Source: Agrococcus sp. SGAir0287 (GTDB taxonomy: Bacteria > Actinomycetota > Actinomycetes > Actinomycetales > Microbacteriaceae). Taken from it: a stretch of DNA of 64,000 nt. The position numbers and the translations under genes were made by a program. The stretch covers positions 2,976,001 through 3,040,000 of the forward strand of contig NZ_CP027942.1 in the NCBI RefSeq assembly GCF_005484985.1. Direction: 5' to 3'. The notes beneath the pieces were generated by a model. That model was given only the letters and a program-made list of their open reading frames with translations. It made no database searches and was not told where the DNA came from. How positions within the stretch are numbered: position 1 is the first letter of the stretch; every line of letters starts with the position of its first letter. Below are positions 15,366 through 24,027 of the stretch, piece after piece.

Positions 15366-18300
15366 CTACGCGCGTCGGCGGCGCAGCAGCAGGAGCGCGC
15401 CTGCGAGGAGCAGCAGCAGCGTGCCCCCGAGCAGGCCGAGCGGCAGCTCGGCACCCGTCTGCGGCAGCGCCACTCCCGGCGCCGGCGCCACGATCGGCGG
15501 CAGCGCGAGCGGGAAGTCCGCCGTGAGCACCGACTCGCCGGGCCCGACGGTCACGGCGATCTCGGCCGTGCCCTGCGTCACCTCGTAGCCCTCGGGCACC
15601 GTCGACAGGTCGATCCGCACGACGTAGTCGCCCGGGGCGACGTCCTCGAACAGGTAGCGACCGTCGGCGTCGGTGACCGTCTCGGCCACGACGTTCCCCT
15701 GCGCGTCGACGAGCTGCACGGTGACGCCCTCGATGCCGGGCTCGCCCGCGTCCTGCACGCCGTCGCGGTCCTCGTCGTGGAAGACGGTGTCGCCGACCTG
15801 GCCGGTGGGCACGAGGCCGTGCTCCACCGTGCCGACGCCGCCGACAGGCACCTGCACGACGACCGAGGCGGGCGTCGAGCCGACGAGGTGCGGCGGCACG
15901 GTGTCGAGGTCGACCCGCACCGTCCAGTCGCCCGCGGGCACGTTCGGCAGGGTCCAGCTGCCGTCCTCGCCCGTCACGACCGTGAGCTCGACGGGGCCGA
16001 GGGGGCCGTCCCACGTCACGATCACGGTGACGCCCGAGATGCCCGGCTCGCCCTCGTCGCGCACGCCGTCGCCGTCCTCGTCGACCCACACGACGCCCGA
16101 GAGCGACTGCGTGCCGACGACCGCGAAGTCGACGTCGTCACGCGCCTCGCCCGGGCCGACGGGCGCGAACGTCTCGGTGGCGTCACCGCCGTCGAGGTCG
16201 CTCGACGGCGCCGTGCCTGACGGCAGGGTCGCGGGGTCGTACGACACGACCACGGGGCCCGCGGGCAGCCCGCCCACGCCGTAGTGGCCCTCGGCGTCCG
16301 TCACGACCTCGATGGCGAGATCGTCGTCGGTGCCGGGGATGCCGTCGACGCCGGGCAGGGTCACGATGACCGTGACGCCGCCCACGCCGGGCTCGCGCTC
16401 GCCCTGCACGCCGTCGCCGTCCACGTCGAGCCAGATCGTGTCGCCGACGCTCGCGTCGCCCACGAAGCCGAAGTCCTGGTCGAGGTCCTGCTGCCCGGGC
16501 TCGAGCGTCAGGCTCGATCCGAGCTCGCCACCGTCGGGGTCCGCGGAGGCCACGAGTCCGGCGGGCACGCCCGCGAGCGACACCTGGAACTCGCCGGCGG
16601 GCAGCCCGCCGACGGCGTAGGAGCCGTCGTCGGCGACCGTCGTCGTCCACGTGCGGTCGTCGTCGGTGCCGACGACACCGTCCGGGCCGGCCCAGACGAT
16701 CGTCACCACGACGCCCTCGAGCCCGGGCTCGCCGGCGTCGCGCTCGCCGTCACCGTCGAGGTCGAGCCACACCAGGTCGCCGATGACGCCGGATCCGGCG
16801 AAGCCGAAGTCCTGGTCGAGGCGGACGAGGCCCGTCTCGTCGTCGAGCGTGACGACGCTCGTGCCGTCGGGGTCGACCGTGTCGCCGGCGTCGACCGTGG
16901 GCGCGAGTCCGGCGGGGATGCCCTCGCCCACCTCGACGGCGTACGTGCCGGTGGGCAGGCCCGTGAGCAGGTAGCGACCGTCGGCGTCCGTCGGCAGGGT
17001 CGGCAGCACGACGTCGTCGGCCGTGCCGCGCTCGCCGTCCGGGCCGAACCAGGTCACGATCGTCTCGACGCCGGCCAGGCGCGGCTCGCCCGGCTCGTCG
17101 ACGCCGTCGGCGTCGTCGTCCCACCAGATGGTGTCGCCGAGCGCGCCGGCGCCCTGGTAGCCGAAGTCGAGGTCGAGGCGCTCGCGCGCGTCGCCGTCGA
17201 GCACGAAGGACGCGGTGGAGTCCGCGCCGCCGTCGGGGTCGGTGACGTTCGTGGCCGTGCCGACGACGCCGTCGACGACGCGCACGACGTAGGCGCCGTC
17301 GGGCAGCCCGTCGAAGCGGTACGCGCCGTTCGCGTCCGTCGTGGAGACGAAGACGAGGTCGTCGTCGCTCGGCACGCCGTCGCGGCCGAGCCACGTGAGC
17401 TCCACCTGCTGGCCGGGCACGCCCGGCTCGCGGTCGCCCTGCACGCCGTCGCCGTCGAGGTCGAGCCACACGAGGTCGCCGACGACGCCGTCGCCGCGGT
17501 AGCCGAAGTCGGCGGTGTCGTGCGCCTCGCCCTCGTCGAGCGTGACGAGCGTGGAGCCGTCGGGGGTGCCGTCCTCGTCGAACGTCGCCACGAGGCCCGC
17601 GGGCAGCGTGGAGGCGTCGATGCGCACGCGGTAGTCGCCGGCCGGCAGGCCGTCGAAGCCGTAGGCGCCGTCGACGTCCGTCGTCGTCGCGAAGGTGACG
17701 TCGTCGTCGGTGCCGAGCATGCCGTCCATGCCCGCCCAGTCGACGAGCACCGTCACGCCGCCGAGGCCGTGCTCGGCGTCGCCCTGCTCGCCGTCGCCGT
17801 CCTGGTCGAGCCAGATGAGATCGCCGAGGGAGGCGGAGCCGCGGACGCCGAAGTCGACGTCGGTGCGCGCGTCGCCTGCGGCGAGCTGCAGCGTCGCGGT
17901 GCCGTCGGCGACCTCGTCGAGGTCGTGCGTCCAGGTCACGCCCGGCGGGAGGGTCGACGCGTCGACCGCCACCGTGACGGTGCCCGCGGGCAGGCCCGTG
18001 AAGGCGTACGCGCCGTTCGCATCCGTGATCGTCGTGAGCACGACGTCCTCGAGGCCCTCGCGCACGATCGTGAGCGTGACCGTGACGCCGGGGAGGCCGG
18101 GCTCGCCGGCGCTCTGCGCGCCGTCGCCGTCGAGGTCGAGCCACACGAGGTCGCCGACCGAGGCCGAGCCGCGGTAGCCGAAGTCCTGCAGCAGCGAGCC
18201 CGTGGCGCCGAGCTCGACGACCGAGACGCCCGGCGTGCCGGTGCCGTCGAAGTCGAACGTCGGCTCGACCCCGTCGGGCAGGCCCGCGCCGATCGTCACG

Positions 18301-21300
18301 GTCCACGTGCCCTCGACGACCTCGGTGAAGAGGTAGTCGCCGTTCGCGTCCGTCGTCGTCGTGAAGGTGAGGCCGTTGGGACCGGTCGCCGTCACGGCGA
18401 CGCCCTCGAGGCCGGGCTCGCTCGGATCCTGCACGCCGTCGCCGTCGAGGTCGAGCCAGACGCGGTCGCCGAGGACGACCTCGGCGCGGTAGCCGAAGTC
18501 GACCGTGTCGAGCGCCTCGCCGTCGCCGAGCGTGTCGGCAGCGGCGGAGTCGCCCTCCTCGCCGTCGGCGGCATCCGGGTCGAACGTGTTCGTGACGCCC
18601 GCCGGCAGCGCGCCGGTGACGCGCACGACGTACTCGCCGGCCGGCAGGTTCGCGAAGCCGTAGATGCCGTCGTCGCCCGTGGTCGTCGTGAAGGTCGAGA
18701 CCTCGCCCGACGGGCCCGTGAAGGTCAGCTCGACCGTCACGCCGACGAGGCCGGGCTCGCCGGCGTCCTGCACGCCGTCGCCATCCTGGTCGAGCCAGAT
18801 GCGGTCGCCGATCGAGCCGCTGCCTGCGAAGCCGAAGTCGAGGTCGAGGTCGCTCGGCGCGGCAGCGGAGAGCGTCGTGGTCGACGTGAGGTCGAGGACG
18901 TCGTTCGACACGGCCGAGACCTGCTCGTACGACTGCAGCGAGTCGCCGGGCACGACGCGCACGTCGTAGACGCCCCACGGGAGCGCGTCGAGCGTCCAGC
19001 GACCGTCCTCGCCGGTCGTCACGACCTGCACGACGTCGTCGCCGCCGCCGAGCACGCCGTCAGGGCCGAGCCACGTGACCTCGAGCCGCACGTCCGGGAT
19101 GCCGGCCTCGCCTGCGTCGACCACGCCGTCGCGGTCCTGGTCGAACCAGACGAGGTCGCCGAGCGAGCCCGTGCCGCGGAAGCCGAGGTCGACGTCGCGG
19201 CGCGCCTCGGCCTCGCCGAGCGTGCCGGTCCACACGCCGTCGGCGGCACCGGTCTGGCCGGGGCCGTCCGACGAGGGCACGAGGCCGGAGCCGGCGATGG
19301 CCGCCGCGCTCTGGTCGACCGTCACGACGTACGCGCCGCCGGGGAGGTGCTCGACGAGGTAGACGCCGTTCGCGTCGGTCGTGACCGTCCACGACTCGTC
19401 GTCGCCGCCGCCGAGCACGCCGTCGGGGCCGAGGTACGTGACCGTCACCGGCACGTTCGCGAGGCGCGGCTCGTCGTCGCCGATCTCGCCGTCGCCGTCC
19501 ACGTCGTACCAGAGCGTGTCGCCGATGGATGCGAGGTCGAGCTCGACCTCGACGGTGTCGTCGCCCGCGTCGTACGCGGGGTAGTCGCGGTCCGGCTCGG
19601 CCTCACGCGTCGCCTCGGGCAGGCCGAAGCCACCGGCGGCGGCGGTGTTGACGATCTCGGGACCGTCGACCTCCTGCTGCTCGTCCCAGTCGGCCGGGAC
19701 GGTGACGACGTACGTCAGCGTCACGCTGCCGCCGACGGCGATGGGTCCGGCGACGAACCACGCGAGCGAGCCGTCGCTCGGGTCGCCGTCGACGAGGGTC
19801 GCGCCCTCGACGCCGGCGATCTCGTAGTCGCCGAGGCTGCCTGCGACGACCACGTCGTCGGTGATCGTGACGTCGTACGCGGGGCTCGTGCCCGAGTTGG
19901 CCACGACGATGCGGTAGGTCAGCTGCTCGCCGGGCACCGCGCGCCGCTGGGCGACCCAGGCGTCGCCGCGAGCGACGTCCTTCGCGATGGTCAGGCGGGG
20001 CTCGACGATGGTCGTCTGCGCCCGGACGGTCGGCGTCACGACGTCGGACGTCGTCGGGACCGTCGTCGGCGTCCCCGAGGTCGTGTCGGTCAGGTTCGAG
20101 CGCACGACGGCTGCGTTCCTGACCACGGTGCCTGCGGCGAGGGTGTCCGTGACGTGCGCGTCGTAGACGATGCGCACGATGCGATCGGCAGGTGCAGCCG
20201 TGACGTCGCCGATGAAGAACGCGATCCGGCGGTTCGAGCCCTCGATGACGACGGCGTCCTCATCCGCGACGGGCACGCCGTCGATCGTCCAGGACGCGAG
20301 GCCGTCGAACGCGATGCCGGACGGCAGCTGATCGACGACGGTGACGTCGAAGGACTGCGTGTCCGCGGGGATCGTGACGTCGATCGTGTACGTCAGGCTC
20401 TGACCGATCGTCGCCTGCGCGAGGTCGACCGACTTCGCCAGCGAGATCTGCGGCGCGTTCACCGAGATGCCGTTGTTGGCGGTCACGCTCGTCCCCGAGT
20501 CGCGACCGTTCGGGCCCGGCGTCGTCGTCGCCTCGATGCTCGCGGTGTTGCGCAGCGAGGAGCCGCTCGTGAGCGGGTCCGCCACGACCGACGGGATGCG
20601 CAGGTCGATGGTCTGGCCGGGCTCGAGCGTCGCGAAGGTCCAGACGATGGTGCGGGACTGCGGGTCCCACGCGCCGTCGAACGGCAGCGAGTCGGGGTCG
20701 CTCGGCGTGATGTCCGCCGGCATCTGGTCGACGACGCGCACCTCGTGCGCGACGGAGCGACCGGAGCCGTTGCCGATCGTGACGAGGTACTCGATCTCCT
20801 GGCCTGGCCGCACGCTCTGCGCGCCGCCGACGACGGACTTGGCGATCGTGACCTGCGGCTCGACGATGGTCGTCGTCGTGGTGTTCGACGACGTCGAGCC
20901 GCCGTCCCACGACAGCACCGCCGTGTTGTCGAGCCGCGTGCCGTGGGCGTTCGACGCCTCGTCGAGCACGAGGGCGGAGACGAAGATCTCGATGACGTCG
21001 TCGCCCGTGCCCGCGGGGTTCGGCTGGTCGACCGAGGTCGTGTAGGCGATCGAGCGGCCGTCGACGGTCAGCTGCCACCCGGCGGGGGCGGTCTCGAGAC
21101 CGTTCACGAGCACGGTAGGCGTGTCCTGGATCTGCAGCCCGGCGGGGAGGGTGTCGCGCAGCGAGGCCCCGGCAGGCAGGGTCGTGCCCTCGGGGATCGT
21201 GGCGGTGATGACGTAGTCGACGGTCTCGCCGATCGTGGCGTCGCCCGCGCCGTTGCCGCTCTCGGTGATCGAGGTCGACTGCTCCTTCGTCACGACGGGC

Positions 21301-23813
21301 AGGAGGATGCGCACGGTCTCGTCGCTCGTCGTGGCGGGAGTGTACGGGACCTCGGTGCCCTGGTTCGAGACGGTGACGTAGCGGTCGATCGTCGCGACGT
21401 TCGTGAGCGCGGCGTTCGGCGCGAACGTGCTCGGCATCGTCACCGAGTAGTCGAAGGTGGCCGAGCCGCCGGCCGCGAGCGCGAAGAGCGGCCACGTGAG
21501 CACGGTGCGGCCCGCGGCGTTCGTCGAGACGGTCGCGGTGCCGGGGTTCGTCACGTCGGCCGGCGCGATGCCCGCGGGCAGCACGTCGCTCACGGCGACG
21601 TCCTCGACGGGCACGGCCGGCGCACCGGTGCCCGGCTGAGGGTTGGGGTTGGACACCGTGACGCGGTAGGAGACGACGTCGCCGCCGCGCACCGTCGACG
21701 CGCCGCCGGGCACGAGCGACTTGTCGATCGTCACGAGAGGCGCGGTGAAGACCGCGGACGCGTCGTCGCGCAGCTGCAGCACGTCGCCGACGGTGTTCCG
21801 GTACTGCAGCTTCGCGAGGTTGGCGGTGAGGTCGCCGGCCTGGCGTGCCGTCGTGTCGGTGACGGTCGTCGGGATGATCGCGACGAAGGTCTGGCTCGTG
21901 GCGGCTGCGTCCACCGTGCCGAGGGTCCAGGTGATCGTCTGGCCGTCGACCGTCGGCTGACCGGCGGGCTGCACCGAGCCGGGATAGGTGGCGGCGCCGG
22001 CCTCGTAGGCGAAGCCCGCGGGCAGGAAGTCGGTCACGACCACGTCGAGCGTGTCGAGCGCAGCGGGGAACGTCGCGGTGATGCGCCAGCAGACCCGATC
22101 GCCCACGGTGAAGGCCCCCGTCGCGGTGCGGTCCGACCAGTCGGAGGCGGCGACCGCGGCGCAGTCGAGCGTCGTGCCGGGCGCGGGCGCGTTCGCGACG
22201 TCCTTGCGCAGCTCCACGGGAGCCGTGGTCTGGCCGGCGCTCGAAGCATCGACGACGTCGAGCTGCGAGGTCGATCCGTCGTTCGCCGTGATGACGGTGG
22301 CCGTCGTCTCGAGGCTCACCTCGTTCGTCCACGAGTCGGCCGCCGACACCGGGCCCGCGCCCAGGTAGTCCGTGCGCGTGGTGGTCGTGTACGAGATCGT
22401 CTGCGTGCCGTTGCGGTCCGTGAAGCCGGGGAGGATCCACGTCACCACCTCGTGACCGTCGACCACCGCGACGGAGTGCGGCGTGTCGCTGCCCGCGAAG
22501 TCGAGGGCGGTGGGGATGGTATCGACGACCGTGATCGGACCGGTGGCGGTGGCGTACTCGCTCGACTCGACGAGCAGCGTCCACGTGCTCGTCGCACCCT
22601 GCTTCGACGTCCCCTGGTCGACCGACTTGTGGATCGACACGTCCTCGGCGATGACCTCGTGCGTCGTCGTCACCGTCCTCGCGGCGCCGAGCGTCGTGCC
22701 CGTGACGGCGACGTGGTTGACGAGCGACTGCTCGTCGGCCGTGAGCGCGCCCGTGTTGTTCTCGAGGTTCGCGGTCGAGACCTCGGGGGCGGGCAGGGCG
22801 TTCTCGCGCAGCGGGATGGCAGCGGCGTAGTCGATCCGGATCTCGGTGCGTGCGGCGAGCGTCGTCGCGACCCCCGCGGCGGCGAGGGTCGCGGTCGACC
22901 ACTCCACGCGCGTGTACACGTCGAACGGCAGCGGGCCGTCCGCGCCGTCGGGGTCGACCTCCACGGTCGTCACGCTCGTCGGCGTGACGCAGGGGTTGGC
23001 GAAGCGATCGGCCGAGACCGTCGGGATGCGCCCGGAGCCCGGGTACTCCTCCGTGTCCGCGGGGCTCGCGTCGACGACGCCGCAGCCGAGGAACTCGAGG
23101 CCGGCCGGCAGGTGGTCGACGATCGAGATGCCGGACGTGGGCGTCTCGAGGTTGTTGCGCACCGTGAGCGTGTAGACGGTCGCGTGGTCCTGCACGCCGC
23201 GCAGCAGCTCGGCCTCGGCGCTCGGCTCGGACTTCGTCACCTCGAAGGCGGCGAGCTCGGTGGTGCCGGAGGCCGTGTTCGCGCCCGTCTCGCCGTCGAG
23301 GTCGGGGGCGCCGGTCGCCGTGAAGGCGGCGACGTTGCGCGGGTTCGTCGAGGCTGCCGCTGCGACGTCGACGAGGACGTCGTCGCCGATCGTGAACGTC
23401 GGCGGTGCGAGGAAGGTGACGTCGAGCCCGACGGTCGCGCCGGCGACGAGGTCGGCCACGTTCGTCCAGACGGCCAGGACGCGACCGTCGGGCAGCGTGG
23501 TGACGGTCGGCGCGGGCATGCTCTCGGATGCGGTCGCGATGCTGTCGGCGGGCGTGCCGACGGGCAGGATCGCGCGGAACGCGAGGTTGTACGCGTTCGT
23601 CGACGTCTCGTTGCTCGCCGTGAGGGTGACGGCCACGCGGTCGCCGAGGAGCGTCGTGGTCGGCACGTCCGCGCCGGCACCGATGACGATCGCTCCGACC
23701 GGCTCGGCGGCCGCCTCGGGCGCGGAGCCCGTGAGCGGCGCGACGATGGGCGAGACGACGAGGGTCGAGAGCGCGAGGGCAGCCACGAGGGCGCGCACGA
23801 TGCGACGGGGCAT
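15366..23813 (-). CDS. Giant LPXTG-type surface protein with DUF11-like and SdrD B-like repeats
   Basis: A 2815-residue secreted protein. Residues 1-36 form a signal peptide (ALVAALALSTLVV, cleavage near AEAAAEP-like Ala region). Residues about 40-1450 contain around eight DUF11-type repeats, each starting with motifs such as LTIAKDVARG or VTIAKSVVGG. Residues about 1455-2760 hold twelve SdrD B-like domains starting GDLVWLDLDGDG, whose DxDGDG loops should bind calcium. The C-terminus has LPQTG at 2783, a hydrophobic helix and RRRRA, a complete sortase signal. It is probably an adhesin or matrix protein anchored to peptidoglycan. No sortase is in the window. It is flanked by a strong terminator and a repeat-rich promoter region. 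Confidence 0.93.
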   Translation of the reverse strand: MPRRIVRALVAALALSTLVVSPIVAPLTGSAPEAAAEPVGAIVIGAGADVPTTTLLGDRVAVTLTASNETSTNAYNLAFRAILPVGTPADSIATASESMPAPTVTTLPDGRVLAVWTNVADLVAGATVGLDVTFLAPPTFTIGDDVLVDVAAAASTNPRNVAAFTATGAPDLDGETGANTASGTTELAAFEVTKSEPSAEAELLRGVQDHATVYTLTVRNNLETPTSGISIVDHLPAGLEFLGCGVVDASPADTEEYPGSGRIPTVSADRFANPCVTPTSVTTVEVDPDGADGPLPFDVYTRVEWSTATLAAAGVATTLAARTEIRIDYAAAIPLRENALPAPEVSTANLENNTGALTADEQSLVNHVAVTGTTLGAARTVTTTHEVIAEDVSIHKSVDQGTSKQGATSTWTLLVESSEYATATGPITVVDTIPTALDFAGSDTPHSVAVVDGHEVVTWILPGFTDRNGTQTISYTTTTRTDYLGAGPVSAADSWTNEVSLETTATVITANDGSTSQLDVVDASSAGQTTAPVELRKDVANAPAPGTTLDCAAVAASDWSDRTATGAFTVGDRVCWRITATFPAALDTLDVVVTDFLPAGFAYEAGAATYPGSVQPAGQPTVDGQTITWTLGTVDAAATSQTFVAIIPTTVTDTTARQAGDLTANLAKLQYRNTVGDVLQLRDDASAVFTAPLVTIDKSLVPGGASTVRGGDVVSYRVTVSNPNPQPGTGAPAVPVEDVAVSDVLPAGIAPADVTNPGTATVSTNAAGRTVLTWPLFALAAGGSATFDYSVTMPSTFAPNAALTNVATIDRYVTVSNQGTEVPYTPATTSDETVRILLPVVTKEQSTSITESGNGAGDATIGETVDYVITATIPEGTTLPAGASLRDTLPAGLQIQDTPTVLVNGLETAPAGWQLTVDGRSIAYTTSVDQPNPAGTGDDVIEIFVSALVLDEASNAHGTRLDNTAVLSWDGGSTSSNTTTTTIVEPQVTIAKSVVGGAQSVRPGQEIEYLVTIGNGSGRSVAHEVRVVDQMPADITPSDPDSLPFDGAWDPQSRTIVWTFATLEPGQTIDLRIPSVVADPLTSGSSLRNTASIEATTTPGPNGRDSGTSVTANNGISVNAPQISLAKSVDLAQATIGQSLTYTIDVTIPADTQSFDVTVVDQLPSGIAFDGLASWTIDGVPVADEDAVVIEGSNRRIAFFIGDVTAAPADRIVRIVYDAHVTDTLAAGTVVRNAAVVRSNLTDTTSGTPTTVPTTSDVVTPTVRAQTTIVEPRLTIAKDVARGDAWVAQRRAVPGEQLTYRIVVANSGTSPAYDVTITDDVVVAGSLGDYEIAGVEGATLVDGDPSDGSLAWFVAGPIAVGGSVTLTYVVTVPADWDEQQEVDGPEIVNTAAAGGFGLPEATREAEPDRDYPAYDAGDDTVEVELDLASIGDTLWYDVDGDGEIGDDEPRLANVPVTVTYLGPDGVLGGGDDESWTVTTDANGVYLVEHLPGGAYVVTVDQSAAAIAGSGLVPSSDGPGQTGAADGVWTGTLGEAEARRDVDLGFRGTGSLGDLVWFDQDRDGVVDAGEAGIPDVRLEVTWLGPDGVLGGGDDVVQVVTTGEDGRWTLDALPWGVYDVRVVPGDSLQSYEQVSAVSNDVLDLTSTTTLSAAAPSDLDLDFGFAGSGSIGDRIWLDQDGDGVQDAGEPGLVGVTVELTFTGPSGEVSTFTTTTGDDGIYGFANLPAGEYVVRVTGALPAGVTNTFDPDAADGEEGDSAAADTLGDGEALDTVDFGYRAEVVLGDRVWLDLDGDGVQDPSEPGLEGVAVTATGPNGLTFTTTTDANGDYLFTEVVEGTWTVTIGAGLPDGVEPTFDFDGTGTPGVSVVELGATGSLLQDFGYRGSASVGDLVWLDLDGDGAQSAGEPGLPGVTVTLTIVREGLEDVVLTTITDANGAYAFTGLPAGTVTVAVDASTLPPGVTWTHDLDEVADGTATLQLAAGDARTDVDFGVRGSASLGDLIWLDQDGDGEQGDAEHGLGGVTVLVDWAGMDGMLGTDDDVTFATTTDVDGAYGFDGLPAGDYRVRIDASTLPAGLVATFDEDGTPDGSTLVTLDEGEAHDTADFGYRGDGVVGDLVWLDLDGDGVQGDREPGVPGQQVELTWLGRDGVPSDDDLVFVSTTDANGAYRFDGLPDGAYVVRVVDGVVGTATNVTDPDGGADSTASFVLDGDARERLDLDFGYQGAGALGDTIWWDDDADGVDEPGEPRLAGVETIVTWFGPDGERGTADDVVLPTLPTDADGRYLLTGLPTGTYAVEVGEGIPAGLAPTVDAGDTVDPDGTSVVTLDDETGLVRLDQDFGFAGSGVIGDLVWLDLDGDGERDAGEPGLEGVVVTIVWAGPDGVVGTDDDRTWTTTVADDGSYAVGGLPAGEFQVSLAGVPAGLVASADPDGGELGSSLTLEPGQQDLDQDFGFVGDASVGDTIWLDVDGDGVQGEREPGVGGVTVIVTLPGVDGIPGTDDDLAIEVVTDAEGHYGVGGLPAGPVVVSYDPATLPSGTAPSSDLDGGDATETFAPVGPGEARDDVDFAVVGTQSLSGVVWVDEDGDGVRDEGEPGISGVTVIVTWDGPLGPVELTVVTGEDGSWTLPNVPAGDWTVRVDLDTVPPHLVGSTPASVVVQVPVGGVGTVEHGLVPTGQVGDTVFHDEDRDGVQDAGEPGIEGVTVQLVDAQGNVVAETVTDADGRYLFEDVAPGDYVVRIDLSTVPEGYEVTQGTAEIAVTVGPGESVLTADFPLALPPIVAPAPGVALPQTGAELPLGLLGGTLLLLLAGALLLLRRRRA

Positions 23814-23863
23814 GGGGTCTCCGAGGGCGGTCCACGGTCCAGCCAGGCCGCCGCGGAGGATCG

Positions 23864-23911
23864 TGCGTCAGAAGGATGACGCATGCTCACTGTTCTGTGA
23901 GCCGTGCTCAC
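23864..23911. promoter_or_regulatory. Cluster of inverted repeats between the surface protein and the flavoprotein
   Basis: First comes TGCGTCA-6-TGACGCA (23864-23883). It is followed by three alternating hexamers GCTCAC-6-GTGAGC-3-GCTCAC (23885-23911). They lie 50-100 bases upstream of the surface-protein start. Their arrangement suggests binding of a dimeric or multimeric regulator. I do not recognise the factor. Confidence 0.5.
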
Positions 23912-24015
23912 CCTACCTGGGGGACGCGACGGGGCAAGCATCCCGGCGTGTCTGTCCCCCGGAGCCCGAACCGAGGAGCCCGCTCCGCACCGCGCCGCGA
24001 CGCCCGTGCGCGTCC

Positions 24016-24021
24016 TATCCT
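24016..24021 (+). promoter_or_regulatory. Candidate -10 TATCCT of leaderless flavoprotein promoter
   Basis: TATCCT, then 6 bases, then ATG at 24028. Confidence 0.5.
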
Positions 24022-24027
24022 GACCGC

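Noticed and set aside
15366..19600. Regularly spaced DNA similarity suggesting a CRISPR or tandem array
   Set aside because: The similarity is the coding sequence of SdrD B-like protein domains, about 100 residues apart and divergent; no identical short repeats with unique spacers.
16284..23879. A 2531-codon open frame on the plus strand antisense to the giant surface protein
   Set aside because: It is a byproduct of GC-rich codon structure: the translation is dominated by Arg, Ala, Gly, Asp and Val with no domain, while the minus strand has clear repeats, signal peptide and anchor.
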